From NCBI GenBank assembly GCA_034408935.1, contig DAOUMV010000014.1, positions 1-64,000 of the forward strand: a DNA stretch of 64,000 nucleotides. Reading direction: 5' to 3'. The notes under the pieces were generated by a model. It did not search any database and was not told where the DNA came from. It was given only the letters and a program-made list of their open reading frames with translations. Below, piece by piece: positions 23,935 through 32,310 of this stretch (position 1 is the stretch's first letter; every line of letters starts with the position of its first letter). A program made the translations under genes and the position numbers. The stretch comes from DAOUMF01 sp034408935 (GTDB lineage Bacteria; Chloroflexota; Dehalococcoidia; SM23-28-2; RBG-16-64-32).

Positions 23935-25113
23935 CTATTCGCGCGGCAGGCCCAGCCCTCGGTTGGCAATGATGTTGCGCTGGATCTCGGACGTACCGGC
24001 GGCGATGGTCGCCCCCAGCGCCTGCAGGTACCCCCGCCCCCAGCGCCCGCGGCGGGGCGCCAGGTCGGTGCCGTAGATGCCGCCGTAGAGGCCGAGGATC
24101 TTTATCGCCGTCTGCGCCGTGCGCTGGGTCAGCTCCGACGCGTAGAGCTTCGTCATCGACGCCTCATAGTTGGGGATAAGCCCTCGCGCCTGCATGGTGA
24201 CGACCCGGTGCGACATCAGCTTGGCCACGTTCGCCTCCACCATGCGGTCGGCCAGCTCCCACCGTAGCGCCGGATTACGGGTGAGGGTGCAGTCGCCCTG
24301 TCCCGCGTGCTCTCGCGCGTACTGAACGATCTCTTCTACGGCGTGCCGGTTCTGCACCGCCGCTCCCACACTGGAGCGCTCGAAGTCCAGGGTGGTGGTG
24401 CCGATGTACCAGCCTCGGTCCTCCTCCCCTACGAGGTTCCGTGCCGGCACCCGCACGTTGTCGAAGTAGACCTCGTTGAACATCTTCCGGTTGGACAGGT
24501 CGACCAGGGGTCGTACGTCAATGCCCGGCGACTTCATGTCGATCAGGAAGTAGCTGATCCCCTTGTGTTTGGGGGCATCGGGGTTGGTGCGGGCGAGCAT
24601 GAACATCCAGTGAGCGTACTGGGCTAGGCTAGTCCAGATCTTCTGGCCGTTGATGACGTAGTCGTCGCCGTCGCGGACGGCACGCGTTTTCAGCGACGCC
24701 AGGTCCGACCCTGCCTCCGGCTCGCTGAAGCCCTGGCACCACATCACTTCCCCGGAGAGGATGCGGCCCAGGTGCTCCTTCTTCTGTTCCTCCGTTCCGG
24801 CGACGATGAGGGTAGGCCCAACCATGGACACCCCGAACCCGCCTACGTCGGGCGCTCGCGCCTCGGCAAACTCCTCATGCAGGATGAATTGCTGCATGAC
24901 AGACATGCCGGCGCCGCCGTACTCTTTGGGCCAGGCGGGCGCAATCCATCCCTTCTTGGCCAGCTTCTCCCGCCACTCCCGTATCGCCTCGAACATGGCG
25001 CCCGGGCCCTCGCCGCCACCCATCCCCCGAAAACGGTCGGGCAACTCCCGCTTGAGGAAGTCCCGGATCTCCTGTCGAAAAGCGGCTTCTTCAGGGCTGT
25101 CTCGGAACTCCAC
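23935..25113 (-). CDS. acyl-CoA dehydrogenase family protein
   Basis: A 392-residue acyl-CoA dehydrogenase. The FAD/substrate motif is FSEPEAGSDLASL, then VINGQKIWTSLAQYA, and the C-terminal GTSEIQRNIIANRGLGLPRE. GTG 25113 is chosen because GGAAGGAGG lies seven bases upstream and the protein then begins MEFRDSPEEAAFR; a 99-residue upstream extension of the frame lacks family similarity. It is transcribed from a region that contains a promoter-plus-start relic. Substrate unknown. Confidence 0.92.
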   Translation of the reverse strand: MEFRDSPEEAAFRQEIRDFLKRELPDRFRGMGGGEGPGAMFEAIREWREKLAKKGWIAPAWPKEYGGAGMSVMQQFILHEEFAEARAPDVGGFGVSMVGPTLIVAGTEEQKKEHLGRILSGEVMWCQGFSEPEAGSDLASLKTRAVRDGDDYVINGQKIWTSLAQYAHWMFMLARTNPDAPKHKGISYFLIDMKSPGIDVRPLVDLSNRKMFNEVYFDNVRVPARNLVGEEDRGWYIGTTTLDFERSSVGAAVQNRHAVEEIVQYAREHAGQGDCTLTRNPALRWELADRMVEANVAKLMSHRVVTMQARGLIPNYEASMTKLYASELTQRTAQTAIKILGLYGGIYGTDLAPRRGRWGRGYLQALGATIAAGTSEIQRNIIANRGLGLPRE

Positions 25114-25176
25114 AACAGCCTCCTTCCGGCACCAATTCCGGCGCGGGAGACATATCAGTCCTCCGAGGTGGTGGAA

Positions 25177-25235
25177 AGACGTCGGCGGTCTGGGCGTATT
25201 GGATGCGCGGCTCCACAGCGCGACCATTGTACGCC
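25177..25235 (-). pseudogene. relic promoter and 5' end of a MEPRIQY-type gene, now the leader of the acyl-CoA dehydrogenase gene
   Basis: The frame from GTG 25216 reads VEPRIQYAQTAD and then degenerates. A TACAAT box lies ten bases upstream (25232-25227 on the minus strand) in GATGGCGTACAATGGT. A homologous promoter-start segment occurs at 61093-61116. Transcription from it would reach the dehydrogenase start about 100 bases on. Confidence 0.5.
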
Positions 25236-25306
25236 ATCGCGCCGCCCCTGCGTAGTCAGTTCGTTGACTGGCGCGAGGGGCCGCGCTATCGTCGGGGTGC
25301 AAGCCC

Positions 25307-26173
25307 ATGGCTAGATGGCTTAGGCTGGGTGATCTGGAGCTCCTCGTGGTGAGCGATGGCGTCCTCCGCCAGGACGCCGGGGCGGCCTTCGGCCTTACCC
25401 CTCGCGTCATGTGGGAGCCTCACGTCCCGGACCTGGACGAGAAGTACCGCCTGGGCATGGGGCTCAACTGCATGGTAGTCCGCGGGGGCGGCAAGACAGT
25501 GCTGGTGGAGACCGGGGTGGGCAGCAAGACCGGTCACACTCCCAGCGCGGCGGGCACCGAGGGAAGCGGCGCCCTCCTCCACAACCTGGCCCGCGAGGGC
25601 ATCCGGCCCGAGGACGTCGACATCGTGGTCAACACCCACCTCCACTTCGACCACGCCGGTGGCAACACCGTCATCGCCGAAGGGAAGCCGGCCCCCGCCT
25701 TCCCCCACGCCCACTACCTCCTCCAGAAGGGCGAGTGGCAGGTGGCCAGCCGCCCCAACGAGCGTACCCGCGCCACCTACCTGGCCGAGAACTTCGAGCC
25801 GCTCGACGACGCCCGCCAGGTGGAGTTGGTCGAAGGCGAGGCGGAGATCATCAAGGGCGTGCGCCTCGTGCCTGCGCCCGGCCACACCGCCGACCACTGC
25901 ATGGTGGAACTGGACTCCGGCGGCGAGCTGGCCCTCTACGTGGGGGAACTGGCGCAGCACCCCGTCATGCTGGAGCGCATCGCCTGGATCTCCGCCTTCG
26001 ACGTCCTCCCCCTGGTATCGCTGGAGACGAAGAAGCGGGTGATCGAGCGGGCCCTGGAGCGGCGGGCGCTCATCGTCTCCGTGCACGCGCCCTACCCGGG
26101 CCTGGGACGCCTGCGTCTGGAAGAGGGAAAGCGCCGTTGGGAGCCGCTGGACACCGGGAGCGAAGGCACGTGA
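25307..26173 (+). CDS. MBL-fold metallo-hydrolase
   Basis: A 288-residue metallo-beta-lactamase-fold enzyme with the metal motif NTHLHFDHAGG, a later ligand His in APGHTADH and a C-terminal His in VSVHAPYPG. This subgroup includes quorum-quenching lactonases and related hydrolases, so the substrate is open. It is the first gene of the glycine-cleavage operon; its TGA overlaps the GTG start of gcvT. Confidence 0.9.
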   Translation: MARWLRLGDLELLVVSDGVLRQDAGAAFGLTPRVMWEPHVPDLDEKYRLGMGLNCMVVRGGGKTVLVETGVGSKTGHTPSAAGTEGSGALLHNLAREGIRPEDVDIVVNTHLHFDHAGGNTVIAEGKPAPAFPHAHYLLQKGEWQVASRPNERTRATYLAENFEPLDDARQVELVEGEAEIIKGVRLVPAPGHTADHCMVELDSGGELALYVGELAQHPVMLERIAWISAFDVLPLVSLETKKRVIERALERRALIVSVHAPYPGLGRLRLEEGKRRWEPLDTGSEGT

Positions 26174-27300
26174 CCGACTCGCCCGCCCCCAGCGCCCTGC
26201 GCCGCACCTGCCTCCACGAGGAGCACCTCGGGCTGGGCGCCCGCATGGTGCCCTTCACCGGCTGGGACATGCCCGTGCAGTACAAGGGCATCATCGAAGA
26301 GCACCACTCGGTGCGCCGGGCCGCCGGTATGTTCGACGTCTCCCACATGGGACGCTTCGAGATCCGAGGCCCGAAGGCCGCGACCTTCCTCCGCCACATC
26401 TGCACCTACGACCTGACCCGCCTCTCCCCCGGCCAAGGCCACTACGCCGCCGTCTGCCGCCCGGACGGCGGCATCATGGACGATGTCTACGTCTACTGTC
26501 TGGCCGCCGACCGCTACATACTGGTGGCCAACGCCGCCAACGTCGACAAGGTCGGGGGCTGGCTGCGGCGGCACATGCGCAGCTTCGCAGTGGAGCTCTT
26601 CGACGTCAGCGCGTCCACCTGCATGATCGCGGCGCAGGGGCCTGAAGCGCGGGAGCGGCTGGCCGGGGTGCTGGACCCCGAATTCGTGCGGTCCCTGCGG
26701 CCACGTGCCTGCGCCGAGACGGAGTGGGAGGGCACCCTCCTCTTCGCCTCGCGCACAGGCTATACGGGGGAGGATGGCCTCGAGCTCGTGACGCGTGCGG
26801 AAGCCGGCCCCCGGCTCTGGCGCGCCCTCCTGGACGCCGGGATTATCCCCTGCGGCCTCGGCGCTCGCGACACCCTGCGCCTGGAGGCCGCCCTCCTCCT
26901 CCACGGCAACGATATGGACGAGACGGTGAACCCCTTCGAGGTCGGATTGGGCTGGGTAGTCACCCTGGACGACGGCGCCGACTTCATCGGGCGGGAGGCC
27001 CTCCTGCACGCCCGCGACAGCGAGCCCCAGCGCGTCCTCGTCTGCCTAAAGGCCGAGGAGAAGGGCGTCATGCGGGCCGGCTGCCCCATCTTGCGTTCGG
27101 GCCAGGAGGTGGGTAAAGTCACCAGCGGCGGGCACTCGCCGACCCTCGGCGTCAGCATCGGCATGGGTTTCGTACCGCCGCAGATGGCGGCCCAAGATAC
27201 TGAATTCACGGTGGACGTCCGCGGCCGGCCCCTCGAGGCCAAGGTGGTCCCGCGGCCGTTCTACAAGCGCCCCAAAGCGAAACAAGAAAGAGAGGCCTAG
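26170..27300 (+). CDS. gcvT: glycine cleavage system T protein (aminomethyltransferase)
   Basis: A 376-residue protein that transfers the methylene group from aminomethyl-lipoyl GcvH to tetrahydrofolate and releases ammonia. Recognisable segments are MVPFTGWDMPVQYKGI, FDVSHMGRFEI, RTGYTGEDGLEL and LGARDTLRLEAALLLHG. The start is a GTG that overlaps the MBL stop; a longer frame upstream overlaps that gene and is spurious. gcvH follows without a gap. Confidence 0.95.
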   Translation: MTDSPAPSALRRTCLHEEHLGLGARMVPFTGWDMPVQYKGIIEEHHSVRRAAGMFDVSHMGRFEIRGPKAATFLRHICTYDLTRLSPGQGHYAAVCRPDGGIMDDVYVYCLAADRYILVANAANVDKVGGWLRRHMRSFAVELFDVSASTCMIAAQGPEARERLAGVLDPEFVRSLRPRACAETEWEGTLLFASRTGYTGEDGLELVTRAEAGPRLWRALLDAGIIPCGLGARDTLRLEAALLLHGNDMDETVNPFEVGLGWVVTLDDGADFIGREALLHARDSEPQRVLVCLKAEEKGVMRAGCPILRSGQEVGKVTSGGHSPTLGVSIGMGFVPPQMAAQDTEFTVDVRGRPLEAKVVPRPFYKRPKAKQEREA

Positions 27301-27690
27301 GTGTTAATCCCTCCCGAACTCCGATACACGAAAGATCATGAGTGGGTACGCGTCCAGGACGGGATCGGTACCGTTGGGATCACCGACTACGCCCAGGACC
27401 AGCTCGGCGATGTCGTCTACGTAGACCTGCCGTCGCCGGGCAAGCAGCTCACCCAACTCGCCGTATTCGGCGAGATCGAGTCCGTAAAGGCGGTGTCGGA
27501 GCTCTACTCCCCCGTCAGCGGCGAGGTCGTCGAGTCGAATCAGGCGCTCGCGGACAAGCCCGAGCTCATCAACGAGTCGCCCTACGACGAGGGCTGGATC
27601 ATGAAGGTGCGCCTGACCGACGAGGGCGAGGTCGAGAAGCTCTTCACCGGCGACCAGTACAAAGACTACATCGAGCGAGAGGCGGAATGA
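27301..27690 (+). CDS. gcvH: glycine cleavage system H protein
   Basis: A 129-residue lipoyl carrier. The lipoylation Lys lies in FGEIESVKAVSELYSPVSG. It shuttles the aminomethyl group from the P to the T protein. The start is a GTG immediately after the gcvT stop, and the end overlaps the gcvPA start by four bases. Confidence 0.96.
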   Translation: MLIPPELRYTKDHEWVRVQDGIGTVGITDYAQDQLGDVVYVDLPSPGKQLTQLAVFGEIESVKAVSELYSPVSGEVVESNQALADKPELINESPYDEGWIMKVRLTDEGEVEKLFTGDQYKDYIEREAE

Positions 27691-29069
27691 CCGCCACCCG
27701 CCCGCGGCGGGGGCAGGCCTCCAGCCCCCATCCCTACATCCCGAACACCGACGACGACCGCCGCGCCATGCTGGACGTCATCGGCGTGGCCACCACCGAC
27801 GACCTCTTCGCCGACATCCCATCCGGTCTGCGTATCGAGAGGCTAGACCTTCCCCCGGCGCTCTCGGAGCAGGAGTTGGTGCGCGAGATGGCCGCCCTGG
27901 CGGCCCATAACCAACTCCCCGGCGACGGCACCGCCTGCTTCCTCGGCGGCGGCGCCTACCGCCACTTCATCCCCAGCGTCGTCGGCCACGTCATCAGCCG
28001 CTCGGAGTTCTACACCGCATACACGCCCTACCAGGCGGAGATCAGCCAGGGCACCCTGCAGACGATGTTCGAGCTCCAGTCCATGATCTGCGAGCTGACG
28101 GCGATGGACGTGGCCAACGCTGGCCTGTACGACGGCGCCAGTGCCCTGGCCGAGGCCTGCCTCATGGCTTGCGGCATTACCGGCCGCGACCGCATCGCCC
28201 TTCTGGACAGCGTCAACCCCTCCTACGCCGCTGTCGTGCGCACTTACGCCCGCGGCCGCGGGCTGGCGGTGGACACCGTGTCCGACGGCGGCCTGAGCGA
28301 GGAGCAGGCCTGTCTGGCCGTGCAGCATCCTAACTTCTTCGGCCATCTGGAGGACGTCTGGGCCCACGAGAGCGCCGCCCACGCCGCCGGCGCGCTCCTC
28401 ATCGCTGTGGTCGATCCGATCTCGCTGGGCCTTTTGACGCCGCCGGGCGAGTACGGCGCCGACATCGCCGTCGCCGAGGGGCAGAGCCTGGGCTGGCCGG
28501 TGAGCTTCGGCGGGCCCTTCCTGGGCCTGTTCGCCTGCCGCCAGCAGTACCTGCGCCAGATGCCAGGCCGCATCGTCGGCCGCACCACCGACGCTGCCGG
28601 CCGCACGGGCTACGTCCTCACCCTCCAGACGCGGGAGCAGCACATCCGGCGGGAGCGGGCGACCTCCAACATCTGCACCAGCCAGCAGCTTGTGGGCCTG
28701 GCCGCTGCCGTGTACCTGGCCGCGGTGGGCAAGCATGGCCTGCGACAGGTCGCCGAGGCCTGCTACCACGAGTCGCACTACACGGCACAGCGGATCGCTG
28801 ACCTGCCCGGCTACTCGCTGGCCTTCGACACCCCATTCTTCAAAGAGTTCACCGTCCGCTGTCCCAGGCCACCCTCGCAGCTCCTGCCCCGCCTGCTCGA
28901 GCAGGGGATCATCGGCGGCCTGGACGTCAGCGACCGGGCCATGCCTGCCGGCAGGCAGGTGGAGAACGGGATGCTGATCTGCGTCACGGAGGTCAACACC
29001 CGCCAGGAGATCGACCGTCTCGCGGAGGCGCTGGCTGAGGTCAACGGACAGCGAGTGATTAACGGATGA
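27687..29069 (+). CDS. gcvPA: glycine dehydrogenase (decarboxylating) subunit 1
   Basis: A 460-residue P-protein alpha subunit of the split type. It begins MTATRPRRG, shows YIPNTDDDRRAML, the LQTREQHIRRERATSNICT region and a C-terminal ENGMLICVTEVNTR strand. Seven to nine residues before that strand (AMPAGRQ) are encoded by a perfect 16-bp palindrome (28942-28957), which looks like an in-frame repeat insertion. The stop overlaps the start of the next gene, a nuclease-like protein that separates it from gcvPB. Confidence 0.94.
   Translation: MTATRPRRGQASSPHPYIPNTDDDRRAMLDVIGVATTDDLFADIPSGLRIERLDLPPALSEQELVREMAALAAHNQLPGDGTACFLGGGAYRHFIPSVVGHVISRSEFYTAYTPYQAEISQGTLQTMFELQSMICELTAMDVANAGLYDGASALAEACLMACGITGRDRIALLDSVNPSYAAVVRTYARGRGLAVDTVSDGGLSEEQACLAVQHPNFFGHLEDVWAHESAAHAAGALLIAVVDPISLGLLTPPGEYGADIAVAEGQSLGWPVSFGGPFLGLFACRQQYLRQMPGRIVGRTTDAAGRTGYVLTLQTREQHIRRERATSNICTSQQLVGLAAAVYLAAVGKHGLRQVAEACYHESHYTAQRIADLPGYSLAFDTPFFKEFTVRCPRPPSQLLPRLLEQGIIGGLDVSDRAMPAGRQVENGMLICVTEVNTRQEIDRLAEALAEVNGQRVING
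28942..28957. repeat. palindromic repeat inserted in frame in gcvPA
   Basis: TGCCTGCCGGCAGGCA is identical to the core of the element at 3511-3526. In the gcvPA frame it encodes the PAGRQ segment, located on the loop before the conserved ENGMLICVTE strand. Confidence 0.7.
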
Positions 29070-29070
29070 C
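29036..29070. repeat. left copy of imperfect direct repeat flanking the nuclease-like gene
   Basis: This 35-base stretch covers the last codons and stop of gcvPA. Apart from gaps of four bases and one base, 34 of its 35 bases match 29555-29594. Both copies share the core AGCGAGTG and end ATTAACGGATGAC. Confidence 0.7.
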
Positions 29071-29557
29071 TAGCATCGATTCAACGCGAAGCTCATTTCG
29101 TGAGTCGCTCATTGAGCACGCGTTCATTTCCGCCGTTCTGCAGGAGGCGTGGCGCCGAGAGATGGTGATCGACGTCTTCCGGCCGGAGGTGGACAGCGGT
29201 GTTGACGTCGTATTTGAGTGTGGTGCGGTTATCCGTCACGTACAGTTGAAATCGACCCGCGCCGGGTCTAAGGTGGCCCAATATAAGATCAACACGTCAT
29301 TAGCGGCTAGGCCATCAGGAGCAGTTGTGTTGATTGAGTTCGAAGACAGAGCGGGTCAGTTGCGGCTGAAGTATAGATTCTTCGGCGGCGCGCCCGGGGA
29401 GCCCCTCTTGCTGGAGGGATTCAGGACTGCGAAGCACTCCAAAGGGAACACCACGGGAGTGAAGCTCGAACGCCCCGCAATCAGGGTGGTGCCGGCGGGT
29501 CAATTTAAACGTGTGAGCGACATCGCCGCACTCGTGGATCTGCTCTTTGGCAATTGA
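29066..29557 (+). CDS. hypothetical protein, possible PD-(D/E)XK nuclease-like fold
   Basis: A 163-residue protein beginning with an ATG that overlaps the gcvPA stop. The segment PEVDSGVDVVFECGAVIRH followed by VQLKST has the spacing of a PD-(D/E)XK nuclease core: an Asp, then an acidic strand, then QxK. Further on are FFGGAPGEPL and FRTAKHSKGNTTGVKLERP. I have seen this pattern in unnamed proteins but assign no proven activity. The codon use is less GC-rich than in its neighbours. It has no role in glycine cleavage and is flanked by an imperfect direct repeat, so it is probably acquired. Confidence 0.65.
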   Translation: MTSIDSTRSSFRESLIEHAFISAVLQEAWRREMVIDVFRPEVDSGVDVVFECGAVIRHVQLKSTRAGSKVAQYKINTSLAARPSGAVVLIEFEDRAGQLRLKYRFFGGAPGEPLLLEGFRTAKHSKGNTTGVKLERPAIRVVPAGQFKRVSDIAALVDLLFGN

Positions 29558-29594
29558 GGTCTGTCAACGGATAGCGAGTGGATTAACGGATGAC
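29555..29594. repeat. right copy of imperfect direct repeat flanking the nuclease-like gene
   Basis: This 40-base copy runs from the nuclease stop to the gcvPB start. It ends in ATTAACGGATGAC, the same context in which the nuclease gene itself starts, so both genes begin with an ATG inside the repeat. Confidence 0.7.
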
Positions 29595-31089
29595 CACGGA
29601 TCAGCGAGTCAGGACCAACCCCAAAGCGCCGGACATCGGCGCCTGTCTCACCTTCGACCTCAGCCGGCCGGGACGCAGGGGCGTCCTCGTCCCGAAGCCA
29701 GATGTGCCGCCGGCGCAACTCCCGGATGCCCGCTTCCTGCGACAGGACCTGAACCTGCCTGATCTGTCCCAGAACCAGGTTGTGCGCTACTTCCTCGGCC
29801 TGAGCCGCCTCAACTACGGCGTGGACACCGGCTTCTACCCCCTCGGCTCCTGCACCATGAAGTACAACCCCACGGTCAACGAGGACATCGGCCGCCTGCC
29901 CGGCTTCACCCTGGCCCACCCTTTGCAACCGGAAGCCACCGTCCAGGGTGCGCTAGCCGTCCTCCACCGCCTCCAGCAGGCCCTTGCCACCATCACCGGC
30001 ATGGACGCCGTGGGCCTGGCTCCAGCCGCCGGCGCCCAGGGCGAGCTCTCCGGCATCCTCATGGTCAAGGCGTATCTGGAGGACCATGGCCACGCCGGCC
30101 GGCGCAAGGTGCTCATCCCCGACTCCGCCCACGGGACGAACCCAGCCACGGCGGCGATGTGCGGCTTCGACGTAGTCACCATCCCCTCGGACCGCGACGG
30201 CAACACCGACCTGGCCGCTCTGGAGGCCGCCCTCGACGACGATGTGGCGGCGATGATGCTCACCCTGCCCTCCACCCTCGGCCTGTTCGACTCCAACATC
30301 GAGCGCATCGCCGAGGCGCTGCACCGCCACGGTGCCCTCCTCTACGGCGACGGTGCCAACCAGAACGCCTTCTTGGCCCGTGCCCGCTTCGGTGACATGG
30401 GGTTCGACATCGTGCACCTGAACCTGCACAAGACGTTCTCCACCCCCCACGGCGGCGGCGGCCCCGGTGCCGGTCCCGTCTGCGTCACGGCCAAGCTCGC
30501 GCCCTACCTGCCGGCCCCGCTCGTGAAGGCTGACGGCGACACCTACCGCCTGGCTACTCCGGAGCGCAGCATCGGCAAGACCACGGCCTTTCACGGCAAC
30601 TTCGGCGTCCTCGTCCGCGCCTTCACCTATATCCGCTCCCTCGGGGCCGAGGGCCTGCGCGCCGTCAGCGATAACTCCGTCATCAACGCCAACTTCATCC
30701 TCGCCCGCCTGCACCACACCTACCACCTCCCCTACGACCGCCGCTGCATGCACGAGGTGGTGTTCTCGGGCAGCCACCAGCGGGCGAAAGGTGTCAAGAC
30801 CCTTGACATCGCCAAGCGCCTCATCGACTACGGCTTCCATCCGCCGACGATCTACTTCCCGCTCATCGTCGACGAGGCGCTAATGATCGAGCCCACGGAG
30901 TCCGAGGGCAAGGAGGCGCTCGACGCCTTCTGCGAGGCGATGCTGGCGATAGCGCGAGAGGCGGAGGAGGAGCCGGACGTCGTGCGGGACGCCCCCCACC
31001 ACGCCCCCCTGCGCCGCCTGGACGAGGCGACGGCCGCCCGCAGGCCGGTCCTGCGCTGGCGGTCGACAGAAGATGGAGGAAACGAGTGA
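29590..31089 (+). CDS. gcvPB: glycine dehydrogenase (decarboxylating) subunit 2
   Basis: A 499-residue P-protein beta subunit that carries PLP. The PLP Lys lies in NLHKTFSTPHGGGGPG, and the entry motif is GFYPLGSCTMKYNP. With subunit 1 it decarboxylates glycine and loads GcvH. The start lies within the right direct repeat. The stop overlaps the GTG start of the aminotransferase gene. The dihydrolipoyl dehydrogenase (L protein) is not in the window. Confidence 0.95.
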   Translation: MTTDQRVRTNPKAPDIGACLTFDLSRPGRRGVLVPKPDVPPAQLPDARFLRQDLNLPDLSQNQVVRYFLGLSRLNYGVDTGFYPLGSCTMKYNPTVNEDIGRLPGFTLAHPLQPEATVQGALAVLHRLQQALATITGMDAVGLAPAAGAQGELSGILMVKAYLEDHGHAGRRKVLIPDSAHGTNPATAAMCGFDVVTIPSDRDGNTDLAALEAALDDDVAAMMLTLPSTLGLFDSNIERIAEALHRHGALLYGDGANQNAFLARARFGDMGFDIVHLNLHKTFSTPHGGGGPGAGPVCVTAKLAPYLPAPLVKADGDTYRLATPERSIGKTTAFHGNFGVLVRAFTYIRSLGAEGLRAVSDNSVINANFILARLHHTYHLPYDRRCMHEVVFSGSHQRAKGVKTLDIAKRLIDYGFHPPTIYFPLIVDEALMIEPTESEGKEALDAFCEAMLAIAREAEEEPDVVRDAPHHAPLRRLDEATAARRPVLRWRSTEDGGNE

Positions 31090-32279
31090 GCGATAACTTG
31101 GGTGATCTGAACGTACCATCAAGGTTGCTGCTGGGTCCCGGTCCCAGTAACGTCCACCCCCGCGTCTACCGCGCCATGATGGCCCCCGTCATCGGCTACC
31201 TCGACCCCCAGTTCCTCCAGCTCCTAGACGACACCCAGGGCCCCCTGCGCGCCCTCTTCGGCACCAAGAACGACATGACGATCGCCATCTCCGGCACCGG
31301 CACCGCCGGCATGGAGGCCGCCGTCTACAATGTAGTCGAGCCCGGCGACGCCGTCATCGTCGCCCTCAACGGCTTCTTCGGCGACCGCATCGCCCAGATG
31401 GTCGGACGCTGCGGGGCGGAAGTCATCCCCTTAGAGGCCGACTGGGGCCGCATCATAGAGCCGGAGCAGGTCGAAGAGGCGCTCAAGGCCAATGCCGGCG
31501 CCAAGCTGGTGGCCCTCGTCCACGGGGAGACCAGCACCGGCGTCCTCCAGCCGCTGGAGAAGATATCGCGTATCGTCCACGCCCACGGGGCACTGCTTCT
31601 AGTGGACGCCGTCACCTCGCTGGCCGGCTGCGAGCTGCTCGTCGACGAGTGGGGCGTGGACATCTGCTACAGCGGCACCCAGAAGTGCCTATCGGCGCCG
31701 CCGGGGATGGCCCCGCTCACCTTGAGCCCCCAGGCGATGGACGTGGTGGCCAGCCGCAAGGAGCCGGTGCGGAGCTGGTACCTGGACGTATCGCTGCTGC
31801 GCAACTACTGGGGCGGCGGCCAGGCCCGCGTCTACCACCACACTCCACCCATGACGATGCTGTACGCGCTGCGAGAGGCGCTGCGCACCGCCCTGCAGGA
31901 AGGGCTGGAGGTCGGGATCGCCCGCCACCGCCGCAACGCCCAGGCGCTGTGGGCCAGCCTGGAGGCGATGGGCCTGCGCCTGCACGCTCAGGAGGGGCAC
32001 CGCCTCCCACCGCTCACCACCGTGCGCGTCCCCGAGGGTGTGGACGAGATGGCCGTGCGGCGTGGCCTCCTTCAAGAGCACAACATCGAGGTAGGCGGTG
32101 GCATCGGCGCCCTCCAGGGGAAGGTATGGCGCATCGGCCTGATGGGCCACGGCTCCACCGGCCACAACGTGCTCGCCGTCCTGCATGCCCTGGGGACGGA
32201 GCTGGGCCGCCACGGCTACCGCACCGAGACGGAGGCCGGGTTGGCCGCCGCTTTGCAGTCTCTGAAAGCCGAACCGTAG
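31086..32279 (+). CDS. class V aminotransferase (alanine/serine-glyoxylate aminotransferase-like)
   Basis: A 397-residue PLP enzyme. LLLGPGPSNVHPRV at the N-terminus and the PLP-Lys motif YSGTQKCLSAPPGM are typical of alanine-glyoxylate and serine-glyoxylate aminotransferases; HGETSTGVLQP precedes. It would make glycine from glyoxylate, feeding the gcv complex encoded upstream. The GTG start overlaps the gcvPB stop, so it belongs to the same operon. The amino donor (Ala or Ser) cannot be told. Confidence 0.9.
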   Translation: MSDNLGDLNVPSRLLLGPGPSNVHPRVYRAMMAPVIGYLDPQFLQLLDDTQGPLRALFGTKNDMTIAISGTGTAGMEAAVYNVVEPGDAVIVALNGFFGDRIAQMVGRCGAEVIPLEADWGRIIEPEQVEEALKANAGAKLVALVHGETSTGVLQPLEKISRIVHAHGALLLVDAVTSLAGCELLVDEWGVDICYSGTQKCLSAPPGMAPLTLSPQAMDVVASRKEPVRSWYLDVSLLRNYWGGGQARVYHHTPPMTMLYALREALRTALQEGLEVGIARHRRNAQALWASLEAMGLRLHAQEGHRLPPLTTVRVPEGVDEMAVRRGLLQEHNIEVGGGIGALQGKVWRIGLMGHGSTGHNVLAVLHALGTELGRHGYRTETEAGLAAALQSLKAEP

Positions 32280-32310
32280 GCCGCGGGTCAGCGTCCGGCC
32301 GTCGCGGAGC

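Noticed and set aside
25114..25306. Possible glycine riboswitch before the gcv operon
   Set aside because: I looked for the conserved aptamer pattern upstream of the MBL gene and gcvT and saw none; the region holds a promoter-start relic of the minus-strand gene and otherwise nothing clear.
25411..27300. A 629-residue fusion protein including gcvT
   Set aside because: The first 253 codons overlap the MBL gene out of frame and have no domain; gcvT starts at GTG 26170.
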